DNA of 64,000 bases from Nitrososphaerales archaeon (GTDB taxonomy: Archaea; Thermoproteota; Nitrososphaeria; Nitrososphaerales; CADDZS01): assembly GCA_030041295.1 (NCBI GenBank), contig JASHOD010000150.1, positions 85,241 to 149,240 of the forward strand. The letters run 5' to 3'. Shown one piece after another: positions 36,236 through 44,743 of the stretch. The position numbers and the translations under genes were made by a program. Numbering within the stretch: the stretch's first letter is position 1; each line of letters opens with the position of its first letter. The notes below the pieces were generated by a model. The model was not told the origin of the DNA and searched no databases. It saw only the letters and a list, made by a program, of their open reading frames with translations.

Positions 36236-36289
36236 GATCCTGCAAAGATCAAGAAAATGCTTGATGAGTCGAGAAAGCGTTGGCGATAA
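36233..36289 (+). pseudogene. Antitoxin-like C-terminal remnant before PIN gene
   Basis: After an in-frame TAA at 36230-36232 the frame reads DDPAKIKKMLDESRKRWR and stops at 36287-36289, overlapping the PIN gene start by 10 bases. A basic helical tail overlapping the toxin start is the usual layout of a VapB-type antitoxin end. No start or DNA-binding part remains upstream, where the oxidoreductase fragment abuts. Short, so uncertain. Confidence 0.35.
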
Positions 36290-36702
36290 AAGCCATCTTA
36301 GACACAAAATTTTTCTTTGCTCTATACAATCCAGCTTCTATGGAACAAGAAGCTTGGTGTAGATCGGTTGTCTTGGAAGCCGAGAAGAGCAAAAAGTCAA
36401 CTTCGCGAAGTTATCTTGCGTCTTGCATTACAATAGCTGAACTATACGAGAACATGGGAAGACTAGTTGGAAGAGATGTGGTCAGGTTGAGAATTTCCTC
36501 CATTGAAAAAAGCGGGATCGAATTTGTACCAATTGATGAAGAAATTTCAGAACTCGCCGGAGATTTAATGCTCGGTTCCAAGGAACTCCCAATTGCTGAC
36601 GCAATAATTTCTGTCACAGCTCGTCTGTTTGCGGGTAACCGTGTTTTCTCTGATGATCAGCATTTCAAGAATGTAAAAAACAAAGTGACATGGGTAGAAT
36701 GA
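36280..36702 (+). CDS. PIN-domain ribonuclease, VapC-like
   Basis: A 140-residue PIN protein starting at TTG. Acidic catalytic positions are visible: LDTKFFF (Asp8), ITIAELYENM (Glu), LPIADAIISVTA (Asp) and VFSDDQHF (Asp pair). PIN proteins cleave RNA and most small ones are toxins of VapBC pairs. The partner antitoxin seems reduced to a tail, so this may be an orphan or have another role, for example RNA processing. Intact by sequence. Confidence 0.85.
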   Translation: MAIKAILDTKFFFALYNPASMEQEAWCRSVVLEAEKSKKSTSRSYLASCITIAELYENMGRLVGRDVVRLRISSIEKSGIEFVPIDEEISELAGDLMLGSKELPIADAIISVTARLFAGNRVFSDDQHFKNVKNKVTWVE

Positions 36703-36794
36703 GCGAACAATGATTAGATGGACATAGCTGCAGAAATGAAGGAACATAGCGACAACTTTGCAAATCTTGACTTATTAGTCACACAAAAATTTCT

Positions 36795-37631
36795 TCAAAC
36801 TTGGAGCGTTCGGGCATAGAACCTCAGAACGCGATCCCACGCATCCTTTGCTGCCTCTGCGTTGTAAGTGACCTTGCTCGTATCGTTGAAGAAAGCGTGA
36901 GCAGCTCCAGGGTAAATTCGCATTTCAAAATCCTTTTTGTACTGAGTCATTGCTCTAACTAGCTGGTCTAAGCTAGCATTGATCCTCTGATCCTCTGCCC
37001 CATAGAGTCCAAGAACGGGGCCTTCGATGTTATTTACGAGGTCTATTGGATTTGGATTTTCCCCGTAAAATACCACGCAGGCGGCGAGTTTTGCGTGACA
37101 GGCGAAATTGATAGACATGCCACCACCGAAGCAGAAACCCACGCTTCCGATCTTTCCCTTTTGAACAAATTTTTGTGATTCCAGATAAGGAACAGCCGAA
37201 ACGAGATCCTGCGTGAGTTTGTCTTTTGGGATACCGCCCCACATCATCTGCATGGTTTTTCCAATCCTAGCTCTTCTGTCTTCGCTTTGTTTTGCAAGTT
37301 CTTCCTGAACGTATGCCATATCACGCATTTTCTCGCGGCGAAGTGTAGACATGAATTGCATTGTTTCAGAAACATTTGTTTGACTAAATGTGGATCGAAG
37401 ATTTTCATCTCCAGAGAAGAGATTCGGGGCGAGAGCAACATAACCTTGACTTGCGAATCTGTTTGCGACGTCTTTCGTATGCTCTACGAGTCCAAATATC
37501 TCGTGAATCACGATCACTGCGGGGGCGGGCTGTCCATCAGTTTCCCTATTCCTAACTAGATAGGACTCAATGTTTCCCGTCGCTCCCTTGTAACTTATCA
37601 TTTCCGAATCAAACCGTTGCTCGCTGCTCAT
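36795..37631 (-). CDS. Dienelactone hydrolase family protein
   Basis: A 278-residue alpha/beta hydrolase. The nucleophile is C167 in GSVGFCFGGG, the acid is the Asp in LYGAEDQRI, the base His in YPGAAHAFFN; VIHEIFGLVEHTKDVANRFA is a strong family signature. The Cys-Asp-His triad is that of dienelactone hydrolases, which open lactone rings in aromatic-compound breakdown, though many homologues have other substrates. Residues ~80-130 are an extra insertion compared with short members. Start ATG. Single gene. Confidence 0.92.
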   Translation of the reverse strand: MSSEQRFDSEMISYKGATGNIESYLVRNRETDGQPAPAVIVIHEIFGLVEHTKDVANRFASQGYVALAPNLFSGDENLRSTFSQTNVSETMQFMSTLRREKMRDMAYVQEELAKQSEDRRARIGKTMQMMWGGIPKDKLTQDLVSAVPYLESQKFVQKGKIGSVGFCFGGGMSINFACHAKLAACVVFYGENPNPIDLVNNIEGPVLGLYGAEDQRINASLDQLVRAMTQYKKDFEMRIYPGAAHAFFNDTSKVTYNAEAAKDAWDRVLRFYARTLQV

Positions 37632-37675
37632 GGAAAATCACTGGATTGATTGAATTTTTCTTTATTTTAACAATA

Positions 37676-37876
37676 ATGGAACAGACTCACAAATACAACA
37701 AAAATTACCACCGAAGGAATTCTTTCCATACGACTTTGAATCATCGCTGGGAGGTTCTCTTGTCGGAAGTAATGGTCTTCCTTCTTTTACTCGTAGGATT
37801 TCATTCTATTTCACAGCTGCTTTGTTCTCAAATGCAGAACACTGATCGAAGGGCAATGGATCAAATACGAATGTAG
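37676..37876 (+). CDS. Possible small single-TM protein
   Basis: The 330-base gap between the hydrolase and the next gene has an open frame of 66 codons from ATG 37676: polar N-terminus (EQTHKYNKNYHRRNS), one hydrophobic helix (VMVFLLLLVGFHSISQLL) and a polar end. An earlier TTG/ATG adds little. No homologue known to me; it could be chance. Confidence 0.25.
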   Translation: MEQTHKYNKNYHRRNSFHTTLNHRWEVLLSEVMVFLLLLVGFHSISQLLCSQMQNTDRRAMDQIRM

Positions 37877-37961
37877 GCTCTGCCTGATTAAACTGACTTA
37901 ATTGCGAGCTCTTATCTTAACGCAGCAATGACTCCCATATCATTTCGGTTTGGTTTTCAAT

Positions 37962-38216
37962 TCACGAAATTTTTGGTTGTTGGTCTGGATGCTCTAGTCT
38001 TTTCAGTCTGTTGTGCAACGCATCAATTTCGCCCTGTAGCATCCAAACATACAACGCAATGGCCGCCAACCCTATGCCAGTGAAGATGTTCGCCGTTATG
38101 ACTATCAGGACCAGCGCGAATAGGACTATCAGCACCAACTTCCCGATCCCGACTGTTCCACTGAAGAAGGTCTGGACGAAGCTCTTCTTACTATCATCGT
38201 TCATCTTCGATTTCAA
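37962..38216 (-). CDS. Small membrane protein
   Basis: An 84-residue protein with two hydrophobic segments (~24-42, 43-62) and a polar coiled-coil-like end (QGEIDALHNRLKRLEH). Start ATG. No family recognised. Confidence 0.6.
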   Translation of the reverse strand: MKSKMNDDSKKSFVQTFFSGTVGIGKLVLIVLFALVLIVITANIFTGIGLAAIALYVWMLQGEIDALHNRLKRLEHPDQQPKIS

Positions 38217-38475
38217 TCCCCCATGTCTCGGGGACTTCAGTATGATATCAACATTCAGTCATGATCGTCGCACCATTGGGTAGAAGCTCCCGAGTAACGG
38301 TTTGCTTCATATTTGGGCGCGCCAACTTTGGAGCCACATTGATGCGCTATCAAACAGTCTGACCTGAACTGCTGTTGCGATGTTTTTCGTTCTTAAGAAG
38401 AACGCCCTATACAGAATATAAACCGAAAAATGGAGAGCAGAGCTGAGGCAAAGGTGAGTTACGGAACTTGAAAGC

Positions 38476-38485
38476 TGTATATCTA
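38476..38485 (+). promoter_or_regulatory. TATA box for membrane-protein gene
   Basis: TGTATATCTA is centred 28 bases before the ATG at 38508, giving an essentially leaderless transcript. Confidence 0.5.
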
Positions 38486-38507
38486 TTCAACGTGTTATAG
38501 CTGATGT

Positions 38508-39047
38508 ATGAGTGCGCCGGCAGCTCCGGAGTGGCCCATCGACAAGCAGAAGGAAGAACAATCGGTTTCCGAAGAGAACGAGTCCGCGAAGAAACTGAGG
38601 TTAGTACGCGTACTACAAGACGTAATTTTTCTCACGGGTTTCGTAGCAATAGGCTATTTTGTATTCGCATATCACATTTCATGGTATGTCATCATAGTCG
38701 CATGGTTTGTCTGGGCGATCATGATCGGTCTAGTTGGGAGAATCGTTAGAAGGAAACTAAGGTTAGAAATCAAGCGTATAGAGCAGTCCAAAGCTCACAG
38801 AGTGTTCGGTTTGGCTGGCATTACCTTATATTTTCTTCTCACAATTGGATTTCTGTACTCCGAATCAGCTGGATACACACTTTCAGCTTTCTATTTGCTC
38901 GGTTCGGTGCTGTATTTTGTCGCTTTATTGATCGTAAATCTAGTCTGGACCAGAAGGGAACAAAGAGCCGAAAGAGAACGCGAAGCAGAGAAAGTAAGGG
39001 AGAAGGGAGAAAGAGAATTCCTTGAGAGTTTGAGACAGCAACACTAA
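38508..39047 (+). CDS. Four-TM membrane protein with charged C-terminal tail
   Basis: A 179-residue protein with a polar N-terminus, hydrophobic helices near 37-57, 59-76, 101-121 and 126-147, and a highly charged helical tail (REQRAEREREAEKVREKGER) facing the cytoplasm. The first two helices and basic linker (RRKLRLEIKR) recall the 2TM domain of some bacterial proteins. The ATG is favoured by the TATA spacing. No named family. Single gene. Confidence 0.7.
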   Translation: MSAPAAPEWPIDKQKEEQSVSEENESAKKLRLVRVLQDVIFLTGFVAIGYFVFAYHISWYVIIVAWFVWAIMIGLVGRIVRRKLRLEIKRIEQSKAHRVFGLAGITLYFLLTIGFLYSESAGYTLSAFYLLGSVLYFVALLIVNLVWTRREQRAEREREAEKVREKGEREFLESLRQQH

Positions 39048-39083
39048 CTAGAGGTTTATTGGATCCGTTGTTATTCGTAACAT

Positions 39084-39860
39084 TCACGATTGCATCGTGA
39101 AATGTAATATCACAATCTGCCCCCACCAGTCCTCAACCATCAGTGTGTAGATTCCGGCGGGAAAAGCGCCGTTGGGCAATGGGGAAGAGAATTGGTGAAT
39201 CGAAACTTGGTTGACTAATTGCAGCGACATCGGACCCGTATTTGAGAAATTACCTGCCTCGGTGCGTCCGTAGAGGGTCGCATTGGCACTGTTGGGTTGA
39301 AATAAGTAATAGTACTCCGAGACAATTGAATTGGGAGATATCTCCGGACAAGAACGATAGTAGCTCAACGGGGGCGCGCTCGAGATGTTCCCCTTGTCAT
39401 ATATTCCTTGATACACTTGGACGACGATTGGAGTGTAGTCTCCCGGCAGACATTTAGATTGTAACGGCCTTACAGGAAAATCGTCGGCCACGCTTACATT
39501 GTTTATTCGCGGGAATATATTCAGAACCTCGACGACAGTTTGGAGATCCTGCCCTTGGCTACGATTAATGGCGGTCGAATTAATCACCACGCTAAGGTTA
39601 ATGCCTATGGTGCTGTTCGAATAGGTAATAGAGGTCGACATACCAGTTCTTGTGTCAGTGGTTGTCGATGAATAATGGCATGGGATTTGGACGAATATAC
39701 TTCCGTTCACATTGTCGCACTCACTCGTCGTTGTAGTATCCAGCTGATGTGTCGTAGAAGTTGTACTGTGTTCATTCAAGACTAGATAGGCGCTAGCTCC
39801 TACGACAACAAGAACTATTGCAACTGCCAAGACTGCATTCGTTGAGGAGATACCATTCAT
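39084..39860 (-). CDS. Membrane-anchored extracellular protein
   Basis: A 258-residue protein with an N-terminal anchor helix (AVLAVAIVLVVVGASAYLVL, ~9-28), a Thr/Ser-rich stretch and an exterior domain with conserved-looking Cys residues (CDNVNGSIFVQIPC, CLPGDY, CPEIS) that could form disulfides. The end, PAGIYTLMVEDWWGQIVIL, is beta-rich. No enzyme motif. It ends the minus-strand pair with the glycosyltransferase-like gene (13-base gap) and may be its target or partner. Confidence 0.68.
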   Translation of the reverse strand: MNGISSTNAVLAVAIVLVVVGASAYLVLNEHSTTSTTHQLDTTTTSECDNVNGSIFVQIPCHYSSTTTDTRTGMSTSITYSNSTIGINLSVVINSTAINRSQGQDLQTVVEVLNIFPRINNVSVADDFPVRPLQSKCLPGDYTPIVVQVYQGIYDKGNISSAPPLSYYRSCPEISPNSIVSEYYYLFQPNSANATLYGRTEAGNFSNTGPMSLQLVNQVSIHQFSSPLPNGAFPAGIYTLMVEDWWGQIVILHFTMQS

Positions 39861-39873
39861 GCTTTGGATGTCA

Positions 39874-41349
39874 CTAGTGAATTACATCGACAGTACTTCC
39901 ATGGGAATCCATTTCTCTTCTTGGCTCCCGGGAAAGGGAGCCTACAACGTATAGCACGACTAGGACAAGTATGCTTGCAAACAACTCCGCCGTTGTGGAG
40001 TCGTGTGGAATTTTAGCCAGCCACCAAGAATCAATCCTGCCACCAACCAGCGCCGGAATGTTGAATGCGAAGGGTTGGAATACGTAAAAGTTACCGGAGA
40101 CAGAAAGCGAGGAAGTTAGGGCGCCGGCTGCTGCGATGATGAATCCTATCGAGAAGAGAATGAAGAAGGTAGGCCGAAGACTTGGTCTTCGAGTGAGCAA
40201 AAGAGCAAGTGGAACGGCAAGGTAGGGCAATCCCAAGATTGCAAATCTCGTACCATAGGACAAACCCCCATACCAGTCTCCGTTGTTTAACCACAGTGAG
40301 TAGAATACCAACACGGATAGAAACATGAAAAGGAAGAACTGCGCTTCCCTGATTTGCTTGTCGACCTCAGCAAGTCGGTAGATGGCAATTGATCCTAGTA
40401 TGAGCAAAGCTGGCGCAAAGAAGATCAGACCCCTAAAAGGCGAGAAGAGAAAGATCAGCAAGTGATTTGGCGCGTACAATATATTAAAGCGATTCAAGAG
40501 TGAGAAGACTGAGGATGATGTTTGGCCAGGTTGCTCTGGAAAGATCAATGGGTTTCCGAATGTCAGAAAATTTGTAGTCAAGATCAGAAGCGGTCCAACT
40601 AAGTATGTAGCAAAAAAGAGAATCACTGACTTCCATTTTGATTTGTAGGTCAAATAGAATAACAGAGGTAAGACAAGTACTGCTGCAGCATATTCAATCG
40701 TCATCGCGACTCCTAGCGATAGCCCGCCATAGAGGTATCTTGTCGAGGAATTCGAATTGCTTGCTAGGGCAAAATAGACAGCGAGCAAAGAGAAGAACAA
40801 GCTTGCGGTGTGATACCAGGGTTGGCTCGTGTAAGTGTAAACGGGAGAAGCTAGAGCCAATACGAGGCTGGCAAGCAAGCTTTCATTTCTCCCCGCACCG
40901 AGTCTCCTAGAGATCTTGAACACGAGGAGGGAACTAGCTGCTGCGAAAAGCGAGAGCGCGAGGCAGTCAAAGACCTCCTGATAGCCAAAGGGATTGAAGA
41001 CGCTTCCGTCCAAAAGGAAACCTGCATAGTACAGTGGGAAGGAAATCAGACCAAAGCCGGGAGGAAGGTCGCCGAAGTACCTGTTGTCGAAGAAGCGAAG
41101 GTCCACGCTTGATGCCGCCGGAGTTACGAGTGAAAAGGAGTGAAACTTGGCGAGCGCGTATTGTGTCGTGAGAATCGAGATCTGATAATCAGACGTAACA
41201 ACCGAATTAATCGAAACTAGGTAAACTGCAAGAGGTATTAGAAACGAGGCAAGAGCAAATTTCGAGCTTGAAATTCTCGCGAGGAGGCTTGTCGCAAATC
41301 GCTTGATTGCTTTTGGCCTCGCCTCAAGCTGCACTTTTTCCACCTGCAT
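39874..41349 (-). CDS. GT-C-type glycosyltransferase-like membrane protein
   Basis: A 491-residue protein with about eleven membrane helices. The first outside loop has SDYQISILTTQYALAKFHSF and FDNRYFGDLPPGFGLISFP, the pattern of the first loop in GT-C enzymes (PMT/ArnT/GT39-like) in which an Asp acts with a lipid-linked sugar donor; RRLGAGRNESLLASLVLALASP is also typical. Such enzymes glycosylate surface proteins or lipids. Start is ATG; it is 13 bases upstream of the anchored exterior protein and probably co-transcribed. Confidence 0.78.
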   Translation of the reverse strand: MQVEKVQLEARPKAIKRFATSLLARISSSKFALASFLIPLAVYLVSINSVVTSDYQISILTTQYALAKFHSFSLVTPAASSVDLRFFDNRYFGDLPPGFGLISFPLYYAGFLLDGSVFNPFGYQEVFDCLALSLFAAASSLLVFKISRRLGAGRNESLLASLVLALASPVYTYTSQPWYHTASLFFSLLAVYFALASNSNSSTRYLYGGLSLGVAMTIEYAAAVLVLPLLFYLTYKSKWKSVILFFATYLVGPLLILTTNFLTFGNPLIFPEQPGQTSSSVFSLLNRFNILYAPNHLLIFLFSPFRGLIFFAPALLILGSIAIYRLAEVDKQIREAQFFLFMFLSVLVFYSLWLNNGDWYGGLSYGTRFAILGLPYLAVPLALLLTRRPSLRPTFFILFSIGFIIAAAGALTSSLSVSGNFYVFQPFAFNIPALVGGRIDSWWLAKIPHDSTTAELFASILVLVVLYVVGSLSREPRREMDSHGSTVDVIH

Positions 41350-41513
41350 CCTTGGCTATCCTCTGCCAACGTTCAGTATACCATGGCTAGAACGTGTCAG
41401 AGCTTATGCATTAGAAGACTTTCAAGCTACGCAATAGAATGGCTGTTCTGAAGATCAGAATGCCTGAAAGGACGACGACTCAAAAGAGGAGCCGGGTAAA
41501 AAGAGAAAGCGTG

Positions 41514-41966
41514 CTAAATTTGGTTCTTTCTTACAGACTTGAACGTCTCGTAAGCGAAGATTCCAATTGCCGCGGTGTTAATTGCCATCGCGAAGTAGTA
41601 AATTGAAACAAAGGAACTTTCCGGCCTCAGAACCGTCAGGAGGACTCCTAGCGTCGTGCAAAAGAAGATCAGGTAAGTCGTCTGGAACGGTATGAAGGAT
41701 CTTCTAACTCGAATTATGTTTTCAAAGACCACTTTATCCACGGCGTAACCCTCTTCGACCTCCTTGACGAGACCCGCGCTGACGAGCTTTCTAATGTGGT
41801 AGTGCGCGACTGATGGAGAGGAAAGACCCAGCCCCCTCTGTATTTCGTGAACCCCCAGCGGTCTTCCCGCCTTGAACATAAAGCGGTAAATTCGGAGGGT
41901 AGTTCCCTTGAGGACATCTGGTCTGTCCTCTGGCTGGCGTTCCTCATCTGAATCGCGTTTCGCCAA
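41514..41966 (-). CDS. Membrane-tethered winged-helix regulator
   Basis: A 150-residue protein. Residues ~18-75 form an ArsR/MarR-like winged helix (LRIYRFMFKAGRPLGVHEIQ, then SSPSVAHYHIRKLVSAGL, then wing VKEVEEGYAVD). Two transmembrane helices follow (~97-118 and 123-143). This fusion of HTH and C-terminal membrane helices is common in archaea. Start ATG. It faces away from the secreted-protein gene at 42165; the 198-base gap contains that gene's TATA box. Target unknown. Confidence 0.85.
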   Translation of the reverse strand: MAKRDSDEERQPEDRPDVLKGTTLRIYRFMFKAGRPLGVHEIQRGLGLSSPSVAHYHIRKLVSAGLVKEVEEGYAVDKVVFENIIRVRRSFIPFQTTYLIFFCTTLGVLLTVLRPESSFVSIYYFAMAINTAAIGIFAYETFKSVRKNQI

Positions 41967-42127
41967 GAGCTATGGTCTCCTTCACGCTTCATAAATAAAC
42001 GCAGGCAAAAACAATTGCCTGAAAAGAGAAAGCGATTTAGCGAGAATAAAATTGAATCGTTTTGTAAATAGGAAGCACACACATTCTTGCCTATTCTAAA
42101 ACGTAGAACTATAGGCGAGAGTTCTGC

Positions 42128-42136
42128 CTTTTAAGC
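42128..42136 (+). promoter_or_regulatory. TATA box for secreted-protein gene
   Basis: CTTTTAAGC is centred about 33 bases before the ATG at 42165, giving a transcript with a leader of only a few bases. Confidence 0.45.
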
Positions 42137-42164
42137 TGGAAATCGGTCGGAAGTTATAGTTCCA

Positions 42165-43226
42165 ATGTCGGAATACAGGTCGCAGATAGCCCTGGGTTCT
42201 GCGATAGCCATCATACTTGGCCTGAGCCTTGGACTCGCGGTAACCCATCTACCAAGCAGCGTTGTTAGTTCAACTACTTCCGTCCCCGTACTCAGTTCTT
42301 CAACTTCAACTGCCGTAGCGTCAGTCAGCGCAAGCTCCTACACTACAGCCATGACCATGACAGAGACCGTTTCTAGCTCGGCTAGTTCTACCGCTTCTTT
42401 GCCGGTCATCGCAACCCAAAGCCCAGTGCAAATCGATCCTTCCTTGAACGTGAGTCTTGCCCAATCTGTTTTGCTAAGCAACAACGCCTCAACAATAGCT
42501 CAGAGGTTCGCTAGCGCCCTGAATCAGTCTCTGGTTGGTCCGGTGAACGTGACTTCCGGCTACCAATCTACTTACTATTCCTTCACAACCAACATTAATT
42601 CAACAATTACGGTATCTTTTGCTCCTTCCAACAACTTCACACAAGTGGATTACAGAATCCAGAACTGGTATGAGCAAGGCAACGCGACAACGGTGAATCC
42701 TGCCTTTAGCATAAGCGCAGCAAATGAATATTCAGAGTCGATAATGAATACCGTAGGAATACCGACAATGGCCTTGAATCTTACCAATACGCTAGGGTCC
42801 TTCGATCCAAACGATTATCAGGTCCAATGGACTCAGAGTTATGAGGGAATTCCATTCCTTGGTGCCCTAACTCAAAATCCTGATGGGTCATATTTCTTTT
42901 CATCCTCCCAAGCATTCTTCGATTTCAATCTTCTAGCGGCCAACTCTAGTGAAGCTCAAGGGCAGCTCAAAGAAGCAATATTTGTCAATCCTTATTGGTA
43001 CATTGTACCTTCGACCTTCCCTCTCAAGATAAGCCCGAGCAGCGCAGGCGGATTAGCCGAGGATTACGCGATTCATGAATTAAGGATGACAGACGTATCA
43101 CAAGTTCAAACTAGCTTTGCGTCTGTGGAGGATCATCTATACTATGTCGCTACCGTATCGAGCCCGAATCTCTCATACCAAGTTTTCGTTGATCCAAGTA
43201 ATGGGGTAGTGGGTTTCCCCGGATAG
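42165..43226 (+). CDS. Secreted or anchored Ser/Thr-rich protein
   Basis: A 353-residue protein with an N-terminal anchor (LGSAIAIILGLSLGLAV, ~10-27), a ~60-residue Ser/Thr/Val-rich stalk probably glycosylated, and an exterior domain. The final part (HLYYVATVSSPNLSYQVFV then DPSNGVVGF) resembles the end of PepSY-type domains; this is only a resemblance. No Cys and no catalytic motif. Divergent from the winged-helix regulator. Confidence 0.7.
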   Translation: MSEYRSQIALGSAIAIILGLSLGLAVTHLPSSVVSSTTSVPVLSSSTSTAVASVSASSYTTAMTMTETVSSSASSTASLPVIATQSPVQIDPSLNVSLAQSVLLSNNASTIAQRFASALNQSLVGPVNVTSGYQSTYYSFTTNINSTITVSFAPSNNFTQVDYRIQNWYEQGNATTVNPAFSISAANEYSESIMNTVGIPTMALNLTNTLGSFDPNDYQVQWTQSYEGIPFLGALTQNPDGSYFFSSSQAFFDFNLLAANSSEAQGQLKEAIFVNPYWYIVPSTFPLKISPSSAGGLAEDYAIHELRMTDVSQVQTSFASVEDHLYYVATVSSPNLSYQVFVDPSNGVVGFPG

Positions 43227-43394
43227 AAGGGAAAAGAGCGGACAGCTAGCCCGATCGGGAATAGATATGCGAAATAATGGATAAAGAGCTTCTCTTTGTG
43301 TTCATAATTGCGCTCGATTTCGTTTAGATCTACATTAAGACTAAAAGCGCGGAGTGGGCAAGTTTTTGGCTTACGAATATTCTTGATTATTGTT

Positions 43395-43667
43395 TTATTG
43401 GTTGGAGATTGTAGAAGCCCGATGTAATCCGGATTTCTTCCGAAGATTTCTTTGATCGAATCCTATTCTCAATAGCCGTGCACCTACAAGGGCGTCAATC
43501 AGCACAAGAAAAAGTGAAGTCATTGTGCCAGATCCATAAGTTGCCGCAAAAAATGAAGGATAGAAGATTGGTCCGAGGAATCCAATCAACATCGATACGA
43601 TCAAAAGCGCTCCAAACAAAGTCCATGATTGTGGTCCAAAAATTCGTCCGATGCTTGACAAATGCAT
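43395..43667 (-). CDS. Small membrane protein
   Basis: A 90-residue protein with two hydrophobic segments (~17-40 and ~48-68) and a basic tail (RIGFDQRNLRKKSG). Start ATG. No family recognised. The opposite-strand frame here is longer but has no coding character. Confidence 0.55.
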   Translation of the reverse strand: MHLSSIGRIFGPQSWTLFGALLIVSMLIGFLGPIFYPSFFAATYGSGTMTSLFLVLIDALVGARLLRIGFDQRNLRKKSGLHRASTISNQ

Positions 43668-43778
43668 TCTCCCACATATTGCGACTTATCTTGGACGCAA
43701 TTACACATTTCGATTCTCAAGGGCCCTTCCTCTATTATATCACGCCGGCGGGAGAATCTCCTAAGATGACTCGCTTAT

Positions 43779-44717
43779 TCAAACTAACAGCCCCTTGCCT
43801 TCGACTTCTTCTATCCAGTACCTTGCAATTTGCTCTCTCGTCGGAATCCACACATCGTCGCTATATTGATTCACGTACTCCAAAAATTTTCTTAGCGCCA
43901 CAATTCGACCTGGTCTTCCTATAACCCGACAGTGCAAACCGACTGACATCATCTTTGGACTCGCTTCGAGGGCTTCTTCGCGCAATACGTCGAAGGTGTC
44001 CTTCAGGTAGATGAAAAAGTCCTCCGAGTTTGAAAACCTATGCATCGGGGATTGAAAGTGGAAATCATTCACATCCGGAGTGTAGGGTAGGATTAGTATG
44101 TTGTCTTTTTTTCCTCGGTACCTATAAGGCAGGTCGTCATTGTATTCGTCAGAGTCGTAGATGAAATTCTTCATTCCCGAAACAATGTCGATTGTGTTAT
44201 CGCTCGGCTCCCTTGCGTAAAATCCGACCGGTTTTCTACCAGTGACGCCCTTTATTATTTCCACGGATTTCTTGATCATACTTTCTTCCTGTCTTCGGCT
44301 GAATTTGAAATGCTCGGTCCAGCGAAGACCGTGATCGCAAATCTCGTGGCTTTGGTCAACAATAGCTCTGGCAGCTAGCTCGTTAGCTTTTAGGGCAAGA
44401 GCCGTGGCGAAGAACGTCGCCTTCGCATTGTACTTTTTGAAGGTATTCAAAACTCGCCATATCGCTACTCTCGGGCCGTATTCGTAACTGCTCTCGTTGC
44501 CGGGATCCCGGATCGGGATGTCTACAGGAAGGAACTCTCCAACTCCCTCGATGGTCTTGTCGACCGAGTAGCTATGCTCTGACCCCTCCTCATAATTTAC
44601 GACTATAGATAGTGCTAGACGCTTTCTTTCTGGCCACGCAAAGTCGAATTTGCGGTTGGCGTACCCTATGAAATCGCGATCTACTTCGGAATTCTTTCTA
44701 CTGCCTCTTTTCTTCAC
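43779..44717 (-). CDS. Polysaccharide-deacetylase-fold hydrolase (PuuE-like)
   Basis: A 312-residue NodB-fold protein. The frame extends to 44927, but the first ~60 codons lie over the aminotransferase gene and read as an Arg-rich shadow; GTG 44715-44717 is the first reasonable start after that gene's stop. Family marks: NYEEGSE, PRVAIWRVLNTFKKYNAKATFF, HEICDHGLRW with the metal His, GFYAREPSDNTIDIV, and SVGLHCRVIGRPGRIVALRKFL. This matches the PuuE group (peptidoglycan/allantoin-type amidohydrolases acting on C-N bonds). Follows the aminotransferase by 26 bases, so probably the same pathway. Confidence 0.85.
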   Translation of the reverse strand: MKKRGSRKNSEVDRDFIGYANRKFDFAWPERKRLALSIVVNYEEGSEHSYSVDKTIEGVGEFLPVDIPIRDPGNESSYEYGPRVAIWRVLNTFKKYNAKATFFATALALKANELAARAIVDQSHEICDHGLRWTEHFKFSRRQEESMIKKSVEIIKGVTGRKPVGFYAREPSDNTIDIVSGMKNFIYDSDEYNDDLPYRYRGKKDNILILPYTPDVNDFHFQSPMHRFSNSEDFFIYLKDTFDVLREEALEASPKMMSVGLHCRVIGRPGRIVALRKFLEYVNQYSDDVWIPTREQIARYWIEEVEGKGLLV

Positions 44718-44743
44718 CCAAGATTGCGCCTCTTTCTTACATT

